Assembly (NCBI GenBank): GCA_900549535.1
Contig: UROR01000014.1
Span: 1 to 25,961, forward strand
Origin: an uncultured Collinsella sp.
GTDB lineage: Bacteria > Actinomycetota > Coriobacteriia > Coriobacteriales > Coriobacteriaceae
Reading direction: 5' to 3'
Length of the DNA stretch: 25,961 nucleotides
Position numbers and translations under genes: made by a program. Under the pieces are notes generated by a model that worked only from the letters and a program-made list of their open reading frames with translations, was not told the DNA's origin and searched no databases. This document shows, in pieces, positions 8,114 to 15,702 of the stretch (position 1 is its first letter; the number at the start of each line of letters is the position of its first letter).

Positions 8114-8758
8114 CTAGTCACAGGCGATGTCGAGGTTCTTGCCGACGAGGCCCACGTAGCCGCCCTCGGCAGCCTTGGGACTATCTGCGTGGCAGAGAAC
8201 CCACTTGTCGGCCTTCCAGTAGCAGTAGCTGTCGCCGGCGGCGGGCATGTCGGCTGCGGCCTCGGGGCGCGGGCCATTGGTGCCGGCGGGCAACGCAACC
8301 ATTACCTGGAAGCCGCCGTCGTCGACCATGCACGGCGTGTAGTGGAGCGTGGTGTTGAAGACTTCGACGACCGTACCCGCCGGCACGCGGAACGCCTTGA
8401 CGCACGCGGTGTCGAGCTTGCCGCCCTCAATCTCCCAGCGATGCGCCACGAGCAGGATAAAGTCGCGGGCGCCCAGGTTAAACTCGCTGGCGCGGTGATA
8501 CTCCAGGCAGTTGAGCTGCGTGTTGTGGCCGTTGCACCAGCCCAGCTGGAAGGGACGGCCGCCGTACATGAGAAAGCCCAGCTTATCGGCACCCTTGACG
8601 CTCTCGAGCTCCGGCGCGCTTGCTACGTACTTGCTGCCTTCGGGGATGGGCGTGGCAGAGAGCGCCTCGAGCACGAGCGACGTGAGCTCGGACGGAACGT
8701 CATCCCAAACGTTGCCATAGGATTTGAACTCGGGATCGTTGACAGAATAGATGTGCAT
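8114..8758 (-). CDS. DUF4867-family protein (cupin-like)
   Basis: The product has 214 residues and matches my memory of the DUF4867 family: N terminus MHIYSVNDPEFKSYG, then a cupin-like beta-rich core with NCLEYHRASEFN and the conserved segment LHYTPCMVDDGGFQVMVALP. Members are often found beside sugar catabolism genes and may be sugar-handling isomerases or lyases, but no activity is established that I know of. AGGAG stands eight bases before the ATG. The gene follows luxS on the same strand but is separated from it by a strong terminator, so it has its own transcript. An inverted repeat just upstream (8769-8792) may be an operator. The family call is moderately sure; no function is assigned. 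Confidence 0.75.
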   Translation of the reverse strand: MHIYSVNDPEFKSYGNVWDDVPSELTSLVLEALSATPIPEGSKYVASAPELESVKGADKLGFLMYGGRPFQLGWCNGHNTQLNCLEYHRASEFNLGARDFILLVAHRWEIEGGKLDTACVKAFRVPAGTVVEVFNTTLHYTPCMVDDGGFQVMVALPAGTNGPRPEAAADMPAAGDSYCYWKADKWVLCHADSPKAAEGGYVGLVGKNLDIACD

Positions 8759-8768
8759 GTTCGCTCCT

Positions 8769-8792
8769 GTTCGTAAATGTGACTATACGAAC
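8769..8792 (-). promoter_or_regulatory. Inverted repeat upstream of the DUF4867 gene (possible operator)
   Basis: GTTCGTA (8769-8775) and TACGAAC (8786-8792) form a 7-bp inverted repeat with a 10-base spacer, ending 11 bases before the start codon. The neighbouring bases (8793-8804) include TTCTAGAA and further AAC/GTT matches. Position suggests a repressor site; the protein that would bind is unknown. Confidence 0.4.
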
Positions 8793-8842
8793 ATTCTAGA
8801 ACAAACATGAGCGATTTTGAACGCTCGTCCCGACCACTCAAC

Positions 8843-8874
8843 AAAAAGGCGCCCCCGCATAAGCGAAGGCGCCC
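8843..8874 (-). terminator. Terminator after luxS
   Basis: On the minus strand GGCGCCTTCGC (8873-8863) pairs with GCGGGGGCGCC (8858-8848), including two G-T pairs, around a TTAT loop. It is followed directly by TTTTT. It begins 30 bases after the luxS stop and separates luxS from the DUF4867 gene. Confidence 0.85.
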
Positions 8875-8902
8875 AATGCGCGCGCTTTGGGCGATAAAGC
8901 CC

Positions 8903-9391
8903 TTACGCCTGCTGATAATGCAGGTGCTTCTCATCGATATCGGCCAGGTCGCGGTCGAGATAGCGACGCGCGAGCCAGTTTGCCATGGGGAGGTTCTGGT
9001 CCAGATAGTTACCGCACTCCTCGGGAGCGGCACCGGGGACATCGCCCTCAAAGCCGGCGACAAACTCGAACAGCTCACGCACGAGCGGCAGGATCTCCTC
9101 GCTCGTCACCTCGCCAAACACGACGAGGTAAAAGCCCGTGCGGCAGCCCATGGGACCAAAGTAGACAATGCGGCTCGACCACTCGGCATGGTTGCGAAGG
9201 AACGTCGCGCCCAGGTGCTCGATGGTGTGGCACTCGGCCGTGTTCATGACCGGCTCCTTGTTGGGCGTGGTCAGGCGCAGATCAAAGGTGGTGACGGCGG
9301 CGCCGGTCGCCGGATCGCGGTCGATGCGGCTCACATACACGCCGGGCTCGAGCAGCAGATGGTCAACGGAAAAACTCGCGATACGCTCCAT
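8903..9391 (-). CDS. luxS: S-ribosylhomocysteine lyase (AI-2 synthesis)
   Basis: LuxS cleaves S-ribosylhomocysteine to homocysteine and DPD, the precursor of the quorum signal AI-2, in the activated methyl cycle. The 162-residue product is the normal family length. The metal ligands are His55 and His59 in HTIEH and Cys126 in ECGNY. The catalytic Cys83 sits in GCRTG. Glu58, the general base of the HTIEH motif, is present, so the enzyme should be active. The gene is a single cistron with its own terminator. A long imperfect hairpin lies just upstream (9413-9487). I see no pfs gene in the window. Confidence 0.97.
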   Translation of the reverse strand: MERIASFSVDHLLLEPGVYVSRIDRDPATGAAVTTFDLRLTTPNKEPVMNTAECHTIEHLGATFLRNHAEWSSRIVYFGPMGCRTGFYLVVFGEVTSEEILPLVRELFEFVAGFEGDVPGAAPEECGNYLDQNLPMANWLARRYLDRDLADIDEKHLHYQQA

Positions 9392-9412
9392 GGCAGTTCC
9401 TCTCGGTAGTCA

Positions 9413-9487
9413 ATTTGGGACGGGGCTCTTTTAGCTGGTTCGAATGATCGCACCAATCATACCAGTCAAAAAAGCCCCGTCCCAAAT
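9413..9487. repeat. 75-base imperfect hairpin between the FGGY kinase gene and luxS
   Basis: The arms ATTTGGGACGGGGCT (9413-9427) and AGCCCCGTCCCAAAT (9473-9487) are a perfect 15-bp inverted repeat. TTTT/AAAA, CTGGT/ACCAG and ATGAT/ATCAT continue the stem inward. On the minus strand it starts 40 bases after the kinase stop codon and may end that transcript. The symmetry and size also suit a palindromic repeat element. Confidence 0.75.
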
Positions 9488-9526
9488 GAGCTACCCGGGA
9501 ATAGCCTGCGGGCGCCGCACAGCCGC

Positions 9527-11017
9527 CTAGGCAGTGTAGGCGATGGTCGCGTCGACGGCGTGACGCCAGCCGGCGATCTTTTTGGCTCGCTCGTCGGCAG
9601 GCATGGCAGGCTCCACGATGCCGCGGGCGCCGTAGACGTCAACGACATCGCGCGTGTACATGCCCAGCGCAATGCCGCAGGCCCAAGCCGCACCCAGACC
9701 GCTCATCTCGTCGTTGCTCGCAATGCGGATGGGCGAGCCGACCAGGTCGCTCTCAAACTGCATCAGGTACGCGTCGCGCGTGGGACCGCCGTCAACACGA
9801 AGCTCGGCCAGTGCCGCGCCCGAATCCTCGACCATCGCATCGATCACGTCGAAGATCTGATAGGCGATCGACTCGTCGGCGGCCTTTACGAACTCCGCAC
9901 GGCCCGTGGTGCGCGTCATGCCAAAGACGCAGCCCTCGGCATCGCTCGCCCAGTGCGGCGCGCCCAGGCCAGTGAACGCCGGCACAAAGTAGACGCGGCT
10001 CGCCGGATTGGCGGCGTAGCACAGGTCGGTGACTTCCTCGGGATTGTTGATGAGCTCCAGGTCGTCGCGCAGCCACGTCTTGACGGCGCCGGCGTAGCTC
10101 ACGTTGCCCTCGAGAACATACTCGGTCACACCGTCCATACGCCACGCAAGCGAGCTCGAAAGCCCGTGCGAGCTGGCGACAAACTCGTCGCCGACGTTCA
10201 TCATGACCGAGCTGCCGGTGCCATAGGTCGCCTTGGCCATGCCGCGGCTATGGCAGCCCTGGGCAAACAAGGCGGCATGGCTGTCGCCGAGCACGCCGTG
10301 GATGGGCACGGGCGCCGGCAAAAAGCCGCCCAGGTCCGTTGTACCGAACAGGCCATCGGAATCGGTCACCTGCGGCAGGCACGCCGGATTGACACCAAAG
10401 GCCTCGCACACCGGCTCGCTCCAGCAGCCACGGCGCAGGTCAAAAAGCTGCGTGCGGCTGGCATTGGACCAGTCGCAGCGGAACTCCGCGCCGCCCGTGA
10501 GCGTCCAGACCACCCAGGCATCGATGGTGCCCAGGCACAGCTCGCCCGCCGCCGCGGCCTCGGCAGCCGCGGGAACGTTCGCGAGGATCCAGGCCATCTT
10601 GCCCGCCGGATAGTAGGGCGAGAGCACCAGACCCGTCGTGTCACGCACCAGCTCGGCCACGCCTTCGCGCGCAGCCAGCTCGTCGCACAGCTCGCGGGCG
10701 CGGGCGCACTGCCACACCACGGCATCGCACAGCGGCTCGCCCGTCGTGCGGCTCCAGGCAACGGTGGTCTCGCGCTGGTTGGAAATGCCAACGCCGGCGA
10801 TGTCTGCCGGATCGACCCCGGTCTCCTCCACCACGGTGCGTGCCACAGCCAGCACGTTAGCGGCGATCTCGGCTGGATCATGGCTCACCCAGCCAGCCTC
10901 GTTGACAATCTGGCGATGCGGGCGATCGGCACGATGAATCAAATGGCCGCCCTCGTCCACCAGCAGCGCCTTGGTGCCCTGCGTAGACTGATCGATTCCG
11001 ATGATGTATTTGCTCAT
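9527..11017 (-). CDS. FGGY-family carbohydrate kinase (GlpK-like, altered substrate site)
   Basis: ATG at 11017 follows GGGAGAG; an in-frame ATG at 11041 has a poorer site. The product has 496 residues with both FGGY domains. It aligns with glycerol kinase along its length: ISNQRETT with Arg82 and Glu83, Tyr135 in SPYYPAGK, Asp245 as catalytic base, and the ATP-site motifs ATYGTGSS and RVDGG. However, the glutamine that follows the catalytic Asp in GlpK (GDQQAALF) is Ser246 here (GDSHAALF), and the N-terminal phosphate loop is DQSTQGTK, not the GlpK form. The substrate is therefore probably not glycerol. As the last gene after an isomerase and a split transketolase, it most likely phosphorylates the ketose made by the isomerase. 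Family certain, substrate inferred. Confidence 0.88.
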   Translation of the reverse strand: MSKYIIGIDQSTQGTKALLVDEGGHLIHRADRPHRQIVNEAGWVSHDPAEIAANVLAVARTVVEETGVDPADIAGVGISNQRETTVAWSRTTGEPLCDAVVWQCARARELCDELAAREGVAELVRDTTGLVLSPYYPAGKMAWILANVPAAAEAAAAGELCLGTIDAWVVWTLTGGAEFRCDWSNASRTQLFDLRRGCWSEPVCEAFGVNPACLPQVTDSDGLFGTTDLGGFLPAPVPIHGVLGDSHAALFAQGCHSRGMAKATYGTGSSVMMNVGDEFVASSHGLSSSLAWRMDGVTEYVLEGNVSYAGAVKTWLRDDLELINNPEEVTDLCYAANPASRVYFVPAFTGLGAPHWASDAEGCVFGMTRTTGRAEFVKAADESIAYQIFDVIDAMVEDSGAALAELRVDGGPTRDAYLMQFESDLVGSPIRIASNDEMSGLGAAWACGIALGMYTRDVVDVYGARGIVEPAMPADERAKKIAGWRHAVDATIAYTA

Positions 11018-11071
11018 GTACTCTCCCATTCCTTCCGCCAAAGCAAAGACAGCCTGGCGGACAAGGAGCGA

Positions 11072-11172
11072 GCGGCCGCCAAGTGCCGCAGATTGCCGTG
11101 AAAGAGGAGCGCCGCGTACTTTGCGTACGCAAGCGACGGTTTGAACGGCAAGGTGCGGTGCTTGGCGGCCGC
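11072..11172. repeat. 101-base imperfect inverted repeat inside the transketolase/kinase operon
   Basis: Arms 11072-11099 and 11145-11172 match at 24 of 28 positions when one is reversed, beginning with a perfect 12-bp GCGGCCGCCAAG. The loop contains a perfect 12-base palindrome, TTGCGTACGCAA (11121-11132). It fills most of the gap between the transketolase C-subunit stop and the kinase ribosome site. A stem this long could slow ribosomes or RNA polymerase, protect the upstream mRNA end, or end part of the transcripts; no T tract is seen. Confidence 0.7.
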
Positions 11173-11188
11173 GCAGCGTCTGTTTCTA

Positions 11189-12127
11189 CTAGTTGCCGAG
11201 GAACTCGGCGACCGTCTTGGCAATACCTTCGCCGGTGAGGCCGTAGTGCGCAAAGACCTCGGGGCTCGTGCCGGTGATGACCGGCGCGTCGGGCAGGCTC
11301 AGGCACTTAATCGGACGCGGGCAATGCTCGCCCACGACCTGCGCGACCATGGAGCCCAAGCCGCCAAAGGGGCTGTGCTCCTCGACGGTCACAACGGCGC
11401 GTGTGGCACCGGCGGCCTCGATCACGGCCTCGGCATCGAGCGGCTTGACGCAGTACATGTCGAGCACGGTGGCGGAGATGCCTTGCTCGGCCAGCAGATC
11501 GGCGGCGTCCACGGCATGGCGGACCATCTCACCGGTGGCGACAATCGTCACATCGGTGCCGCGGCGCACCCAGGTGGCGCGATCCATCTGGAACGGGCAC
11601 TCGTCCTCAGTGTACACGTCCTCCACCGGGTTGCGGCCCACGCGGATGTAGGCCGGCTTGTTGTCGGCGACCAGGGCACGCACGAGCTCGGCGGTCTGGA
11701 AGCGATCGCTCGGCAGATACACGCGCATGTTGGGAATCGCGCTCATGGCGGCGATATCCTGCGCGGAGTGATGGCTCATGCCTAAGGCGCCGTAGGACAC
11801 GCCGCCCGAGATGCCGATGAGCTTGACGTTGGTGTTGGAGTACGAAACGTCGACCTTGCACTGCTCATACGAGCGCGTGGTCACAAAGGACGCCGGCGAG
11901 GCGGCCCAGGCCTTCTTGCCGCACGAGGCCATGCCGGCGGCGATGCTCACCAGGTCCTGCTCGGCAATGCCGACCTCAACGGACTGCTGGGAATACTGGT
12001 CAAAGAACGGCGTGAGCGATGCAGAGCCGCGGGAGTCGGAGCACAGGACGACGATGTCTTTATCGGTTGCGGCGGCCTCGAGCAGCGTGTCGCAGATAGC
12101 CTTTCGGTTGGCGATCTTGTTAGCCAT
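11189..12127 (-). CDS. Transketolase, C-terminal subunit
   Basis: ATG at 12127 has AAGGAGG eight bases upstream and overlaps the end of the N-subunit gene by 8 bases; a longer open frame to 12181 lacks a ribosome site. The 312-residue product holds the pyrimidine-binding domain and the C-terminal domain of transketolase. The catalytic Glu56 that activates thiamine diphosphate is in EVGIAEQDL, and GMSHHSAQDIAAM is the usual following motif. The C-terminal domain (about 190-312) includes VLDMYCVKPLD and VEEHSPFGGLGS. It pairs with the N subunit encoded upstream to form one heteromeric transketolase, which moves a two-carbon ketol unit between sugar phosphates. Its acceptor and donor are unknown; the context suggests a dedicated ketose phosphate. 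Confidence 0.93.
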   Translation of the reverse strand: MANKIANRKAICDTLLEAAATDKDIVVLCSDSRGSASLTPFFDQYSQQSVEVGIAEQDLVSIAAGMASCGKKAWAASPASFVTTRSYEQCKVDVSYSNTNVKLIGISGGVSYGALGMSHHSAQDIAAMSAIPNMRVYLPSDRFQTAELVRALVADNKPAYIRVGRNPVEDVYTEDECPFQMDRATWVRRGTDVTIVATGEMVRHAVDAADLLAEQGISATVLDMYCVKPLDAEAVIEAAGATRAVVTVEEHSPFGGLGSMVAQVVGEHCPRPIKCLSLPDAPVITGTSPEVFAHYGLTGEGIAKTVAEFLGN

Positions 12128-12956
12128 TGATGGCCTCCTTATGGGCAGCGAAATCGGCGATGATCTGGGCATATTCCTCATCGTTGGGCAGGTGATGATG
12201 CCAGGCGGCCTTGTCCTCCATAACCGGCGAGCCGTAGCCCTTCACTGTGTTGAGGATGATGACCGTGGGCTTACCCTTGGTCTCGGCGGCCAGCGTCAGC
12301 GCGGCATCGATGGCCTGGACGTCGTTGCCCGGAATGGACAGCACGTTCCAACCGAAGGCGGCCCAGCGCTCCTCCTGCGAATCCTGCTTCATGACGTCCT
12401 CGGTGCTGCCGCTGATCTGCAGGCGGTTGCGGTCCACGAGCGCGCACAGGTTATCGAGCTGGTAATTGCCGCCGCTCATGGCGCCCTCCCAGACCGAGCC
12501 CTCGGCAAGCTCGCCGTCGCCCATGATGGTGTAGACGCGGTAGCCGCGGCCATCCATCTTGCCGGCAAGTGCCATGCCCACAGCCACGGGCAGACCGTGA
12601 CCCAACGAGCCCGAGTTCATCTCGATGCCCTTGAGCTTGTTGTTGGGGTGGCCGATGTAGGGGCTGCCGAACTTGGAGAAGCGGGCCTTGACGTCATCAA
12701 GGTCAAGATAGCCCTCGTGGCAGAGCACCGCGTAGTAGGCCTCCATGGCGTGGCCCTTGGAGAGCACGAAGCGATCGCGGTTGGGATTGTCGACGGTCTC
12801 GGGCGAAATGTTGAGGTGGTTGGCGTAGAGGGTCATCAGCGCATCGATGACCGACATGTCGCCGCCGATGTGCCCGCCGGCGCCAGCCATGATGATATCG
12901 ACGCAATCGCGTCGAAGGTCCCAACGCAGGGACTCAAGCTCTTCGATAGTTGCCAT
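12120..12956 (-). CDS. Transketolase, N-terminal (TPP-binding) subunit
   Basis: ATG at 12956 follows GAGGAG and lies 2 bases after the isomerase stop; the longer open frame to 13148 overlaps the isomerase gene and is not used. The 278-residue product holds the diphosphate-binding domain of transketolase. Visible motifs are AGGHIGGDMS (about 26-35), SKGHAMEAYYA, GHGLPVAVGMA and the TPP/metal motif GDGELAEGSVWEG (146 onward) with Asn177. Transketolase split into two genes is common in archaea and in dedicated sugar operons. The tight spacing on both sides (2-base gap, 8-base overlap) shows one operon and matched synthesis with the isomerase and C subunit. Confidence 0.93.
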   Translation of the reverse strand: MATIEELESLRWDLRRDCVDIIMAGAGGHIGGDMSVIDALMTLYANHLNISPETVDNPNRDRFVLSKGHAMEAYYAVLCHEGYLDLDDVKARFSKFGSPYIGHPNNKLKGIEMNSGSLGHGLPVAVGMALAGKMDGRGYRVYTIMGDGELAEGSVWEGAMSGGNYQLDNLCALVDRNRLQISGSTEDVMKQDSQEERWAAFGWNVLSIPGNDVQAIDAALTLAAETKGKPTVIILNTVKGYGSPVMEDKAAWHHHLPNDEEYAQIIADFAAHKEAING

Positions 12957-12958
12957 TT

Positions 12959-14359
12959 CTACTCTCCTCGCAGGTAAGCTTTGACGTCTTCTTCGATGGG
13001 GTCGTACAGGTCGGGGACAATGCCGATGTACTTGCACGCCTCGTAGAGCACCGGCACCACGTTGGCGTGAATGGCGACGCAATGGTGGATGTAGGGACCC
13101 TCGACGATCTTGGCCTCGAGGCGCTTGAGGTTGTCGACCTCGACCCACAGGTAGGTGCCCATGCCGGCCGGGCCGTCGATGCCGCGGGCGTTGCCCAGCA
13201 GCAGCGAGTACTCGCCGTTGTCGCCGTCAAAGCGAGCAAGGGTGAGGTCGCCGTGCTTGGCCTCGGCCGTCAGCGCGCCGGGGTGATCGAAGGCCAGCGG
13301 ATAGGTGAGCTTGGGCTTGACGGCCGCGCAGCTGCAGGGCCAAGGGCCGCAATGCTGCAGCAGCTCGCCGTTCTCGTTGTCGGGATGGCGAACGGTCCAG
13401 TCGGCGAACATGCCGCGGTGACGGCCAAGATCGGCCGCCTCGACCATGAGCGCGGTGATGGCGCCGTGGATGTCGGTCTCGCAGACGACGGGGATACCCA
13501 TCTCGTTGAGAATGGCATTGGCAGCGCAGGGCATAATGCCCAGCTCGTCCTGCAGGGCATTCCAGCACTGGATGGCGCCGGCGTTGCAGCCGTACTTCTC
13601 GACCAGGCGCTTCATGGCGATGGCGAGTCCAGCGACCGCGGGAACCTTGTCCTCGGGGATACAGATCTCAAAGCTGTCGGCGATATGGGCAAGCATGGCG
13701 GTCATAGCCTGCTCGTCGGCCTGGGCGTCGCGCACGGCTTGAACAAGCTCGGTCATGGGGATGGGCGAAAGCTGGATGTTGAACTTCTCGAGCAGCTCGC
13801 CCTCGTTGCACATGGTCGACCAGAAGTCGAACGGACGGGTGGCCATCTGCAGGATGCGGGTGTGCTTGAAGGTCTTAACGACGTTGCACACAGCCAAGAA
13901 GTCCCAGACGCCGCGCTCGAACTCGGGATCGGTCAGGCGGCAGTTGGTCATGTAGGTGAAGGGGACCTGGAAGCGGCGCAGAACCTTGCCGGTGGCGAAC
14001 AGGCCGCACTGGCTGTCGCGCAGGCGGGTGCCGTCGGGCTCGGGGCGCTCGTCGCGCGGGCCCCACAGCAGCACGGGCAGGCCGAGCTCGCGGGCAAGGC
14101 GGGCGCAGACGTACTCGGTGCCAAAGTTGGCGTGGCACAGCATGATGCCGTCGACGCCCTCGGCGCGGAACTTCTTGACGATAGGCTCGATATGGCTGTC
14201 GTCGAACAGCAGGCCCTCGTCGTTGATGTCGTCGATATCCACAATCTCGACGCCGATCTCGCGCAGGCGATCAGCCGTCAGACCGCGATACTTGATCGCG
14301 TCCGGCGCGCTAAAGATACTGCGGCGCGTGGGCACAAAGCCGAGCTTGATCTTGTCCAT
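12959..14359 (-). CDS. L-fucose/L-arabinose isomerase family protein
   Basis: The product has 466 residues, shorter than E. coli FucI and close to AraA in length. ATG at 14359 follows GGGGAGG. The N-terminal half has alternating strands and helices (KLGFVPTRR, VDGIMLCHANFGTE). The C-terminal half has CWNALQDELGIMPCAANAI and GIPVVCETDIHGAITAL, the pattern of the Fuc/Ara-isomerase family. Glu272 or Glu294, Asp296 and a His of YIHHC are candidate metal ligands; I cannot align them exactly by eye. It should convert an aldose to a ketose with a divalent metal. It is the first gene of an operon with split transketolase and an FGGY kinase, controlled by the LacI-type protein encoded upstream. The sugar is unknown. 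Confidence 0.87.
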   Translation of the reverse strand: MDKIKLGFVPTRRSIFSAPDAIKYRGLTADRLREIGVEIVDIDDINDEGLLFDDSHIEPIVKKFRAEGVDGIMLCHANFGTEYVCARLARELGLPVLLWGPRDERPEPDGTRLRDSQCGLFATGKVLRRFQVPFTYMTNCRLTDPEFERGVWDFLAVCNVVKTFKHTRILQMATRPFDFWSTMCNEGELLEKFNIQLSPIPMTELVQAVRDAQADEQAMTAMLAHIADSFEICIPEDKVPAVAGLAIAMKRLVEKYGCNAGAIQCWNALQDELGIMPCAANAILNEMGIPVVCETDIHGAITALMVEAADLGRHRGMFADWTVRHPDNENGELLQHCGPWPCSCAAVKPKLTYPLAFDHPGALTAEAKHGDLTLARFDGDNGEYSLLLGNARGIDGPAGMGTYLWVEVDNLKRLEAKIVEGPYIHHCVAIHANVVPVLYEACKYIGIVPDLYDPIEEDVKAYLRGE

Positions 14360-14385
14360 GTACGTCCTCCCCTAGTCACATGTTC

Positions 14386-14508
14386 AGTAAACAGACGCAT
14401 GTTTCGTTTTGTTCTGTTTACTAAATGTTTTACTCTTTTGTTTAAAAGTTTAGCGCGAAAATCTCGTAAACGGTAGAGAAATCAGCCTAAACGGTATGTA
14501 AACAATCT
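14386..14508 (-). promoter_or_regulatory. Control region of the isomerase operon: clustered TAAAC/GTTTA sites
   Basis: AGTAAACAG (14386-14394) and CTGTTTACT (14414-14422) form a perfect 9-bp inverted repeat. TAAATGTTTTA follows at 14422-14432. Further upstream TAAACGGTA occurs twice, at 14467-14475 and 14488-14496, exactly 21 bases apart (two helix turns), then TGTAAACA. The stretch is much more AT-rich than its neighbours. Together with the related palindrome before lacI (15703-15738) this looks like the operator set of the adjacent LacI-family regulator. I could not assign -35 and -10 boxes with confidence. Confidence 0.6.
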
Positions 14509-14524
14509 GAACATACAAGGGCAT

Positions 14525-14551
14525 CAAAAAGAGGGCCCCGAAGGACCCTCT
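14525..14551 (-). terminator. Terminator after the LacI-family gene
   Basis: On the minus strand AGAGGGTCC (14551-14543), loop TTCG and GGGCCCTCT (14538-14530) form a 9-bp stem with one T-G pair and a stable UUCG tetraloop. TTTTTG follows directly. It separates lacI from the operator region of the isomerase operon. Confidence 0.9.
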
Positions 14552-14617
14552 CTTAGTAGCGTTATGTATGGCTGCCTTAGCGAGCTTTGCCTCCCTACGG
14601 CCTGGCGTTGCCTTTGC

Positions 14618-15628
14618 CTAGATTTCGCGCACGCTTTGGCGCTCGACAAAATAGGTCGACACGGCCGTCTTGCAGGTATAGCTCTTGGGATTGCGGATGT
14701 TGCCCACCAGGCGGCGCACCGCGATCTCACCCACCTCGTGCTTGGGAACGTGCACCGTGGTGAGCGGCGGATTGGAGAAGGCGCCCAAAGACAGATCGTC
14801 AAAGCCGATGATTGAGACATCCTCGGGGACACGTATGCCGTGCTCGTTCAGCGCGCGCATGGCGCCTACGGCGAGCACGTCGTTTTCGGCAAAGAAAGCC
14901 GTCGGCAGGTCGTCGCGCGAGACGCTGTCGAGCCATGCGCCCATGTCGCGATAAGCACCTTCGAGCGTGGTGCCCAGTGTGACGCGCCATGTCGGGTTGG
15001 CCTCAAGGTCCGCATCCTCAAGCGCTTGGCGATAGCCGCGCTCGCGATCCTTAAAGTTGCGGATGCGAAGGTCGCCTGCCAGATAGCCGATTTGCTTGTG
15101 ACCCTTCTCGATAAGGTAGTCCACGGCGCGCAGCACCGAGTCGGTGTTGGCAATGACTACGGCATCGAAGTACTGACGATCGCTCCAGCCATCGAGCACG
15201 ATCAAGTGGGCGGCAGCGTTGGCGAACAAGGCATAGTCTTCCGCACCCAGCTCGGTACCCATCAGCACGATAGCAGCGGATGGATCGGCGATCAGGCCCT
15301 CGACCTGCGGACGCACGGCGTCCAAGTCGCTAAAGTCGAGCGAGACAAAGCTCGTGCTCATACCGTGACGACGCGCCTGGCGCTCCACGCCCTCAATAAC
15401 CGCGGGATGAAAGGTGCTCTCGTCCAAAATGGCGCCCGTCTTGCGCGCGAGCACAAACTGAATGCTCTCGAGCTGCGTCGACTGCTGGTAGCCAAGCGAT
15501 TGCGCGCACTCCAGGATGACCTTGGCGGTCTCTTCGCTCACGCTGCGCTTGCGGTTGAGCGCGTTGGACACGGTCGCAGGCGAAAAACCGGTGATGCGGC
15601 TGATCTCGCGAACACTTGCTTTGGCCAT
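14618..15628 (-). CDS. LacI-family transcriptional regulator
   Basis: The start is ATG at 15628, after AGGGGGAAC; a TTG five codons upstream is less likely. The 336-residue product has the N-terminal LacI helix-turn-helix (residues 5-25, VREISRITGFSPATVSNALN) followed by the hinge and a periplasmic-binding-protein-like sensor domain (about 60-330; PTAFFAENDVLAVGAMRAL and IIGFDDLSLGAFSNPPLTTV are typical). It should bind operators in the absence or presence of a sugar effector. The gene lies directly upstream of the isomerase-transketolase-kinase operon on the same strand, with a terminator between them. A 36-base symmetric site sits in its own upstream region and related motifs sit before the operon, which suggests control of both. 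Confidence 0.95.
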   Translation of the reverse strand: MAKASVREISRITGFSPATVSNALNRKRSVSEETAKVILECAQSLGYQQSTQLESIQFVLARKTGAILDESTFHPAVIEGVERQARRHGMSTSFVSLDFSDLDAVRPQVEGLIADPSAAIVLMGTELGAEDYALFANAAAHLIVLDGWSDRQYFDAVVIANTDSVLRAVDYLIEKGHKQIGYLAGDLRIRNFKDRERGYRQALEDADLEANPTWRVTLGTTLEGAYRDMGAWLDSVSRDDLPTAFFAENDVLAVGAMRALNEHGIRVPEDVSIIGFDDLSLGAFSNPPLTTVHVPKHEVGEIAVRRLVGNIRNPKSYTCKTAVSTYFVERQSVREI

Positions 15629-15702
15629 TGTTCCCCCTAGCAACGGCCGTGGCGGAGCATCGCAACTCGATGGCTCGGCAAATAAACGACCGCAAATTCA
15701 AT

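Noticed and set aside
9527..11017. Plain glycerol kinase (glpK) annotation
   Set aside because: Ser replaces the substrate-binding Gln after the catalytic Asp, and the operon has no glycerol uptake or glycerol-phosphate gene.
9560..11101. 513-codon open frame on the plus strand
   Set aside because: Antisense shadow of the FGGY kinase gene; Arg/Ala/His-rich with no recognisable domain.
12950..14476. 508-codon open frame on the plus strand
   Set aside because: Antisense shadow of the isomerase gene, low-complexity Val/Ala/Gly/Asp composition and no ribosome site.
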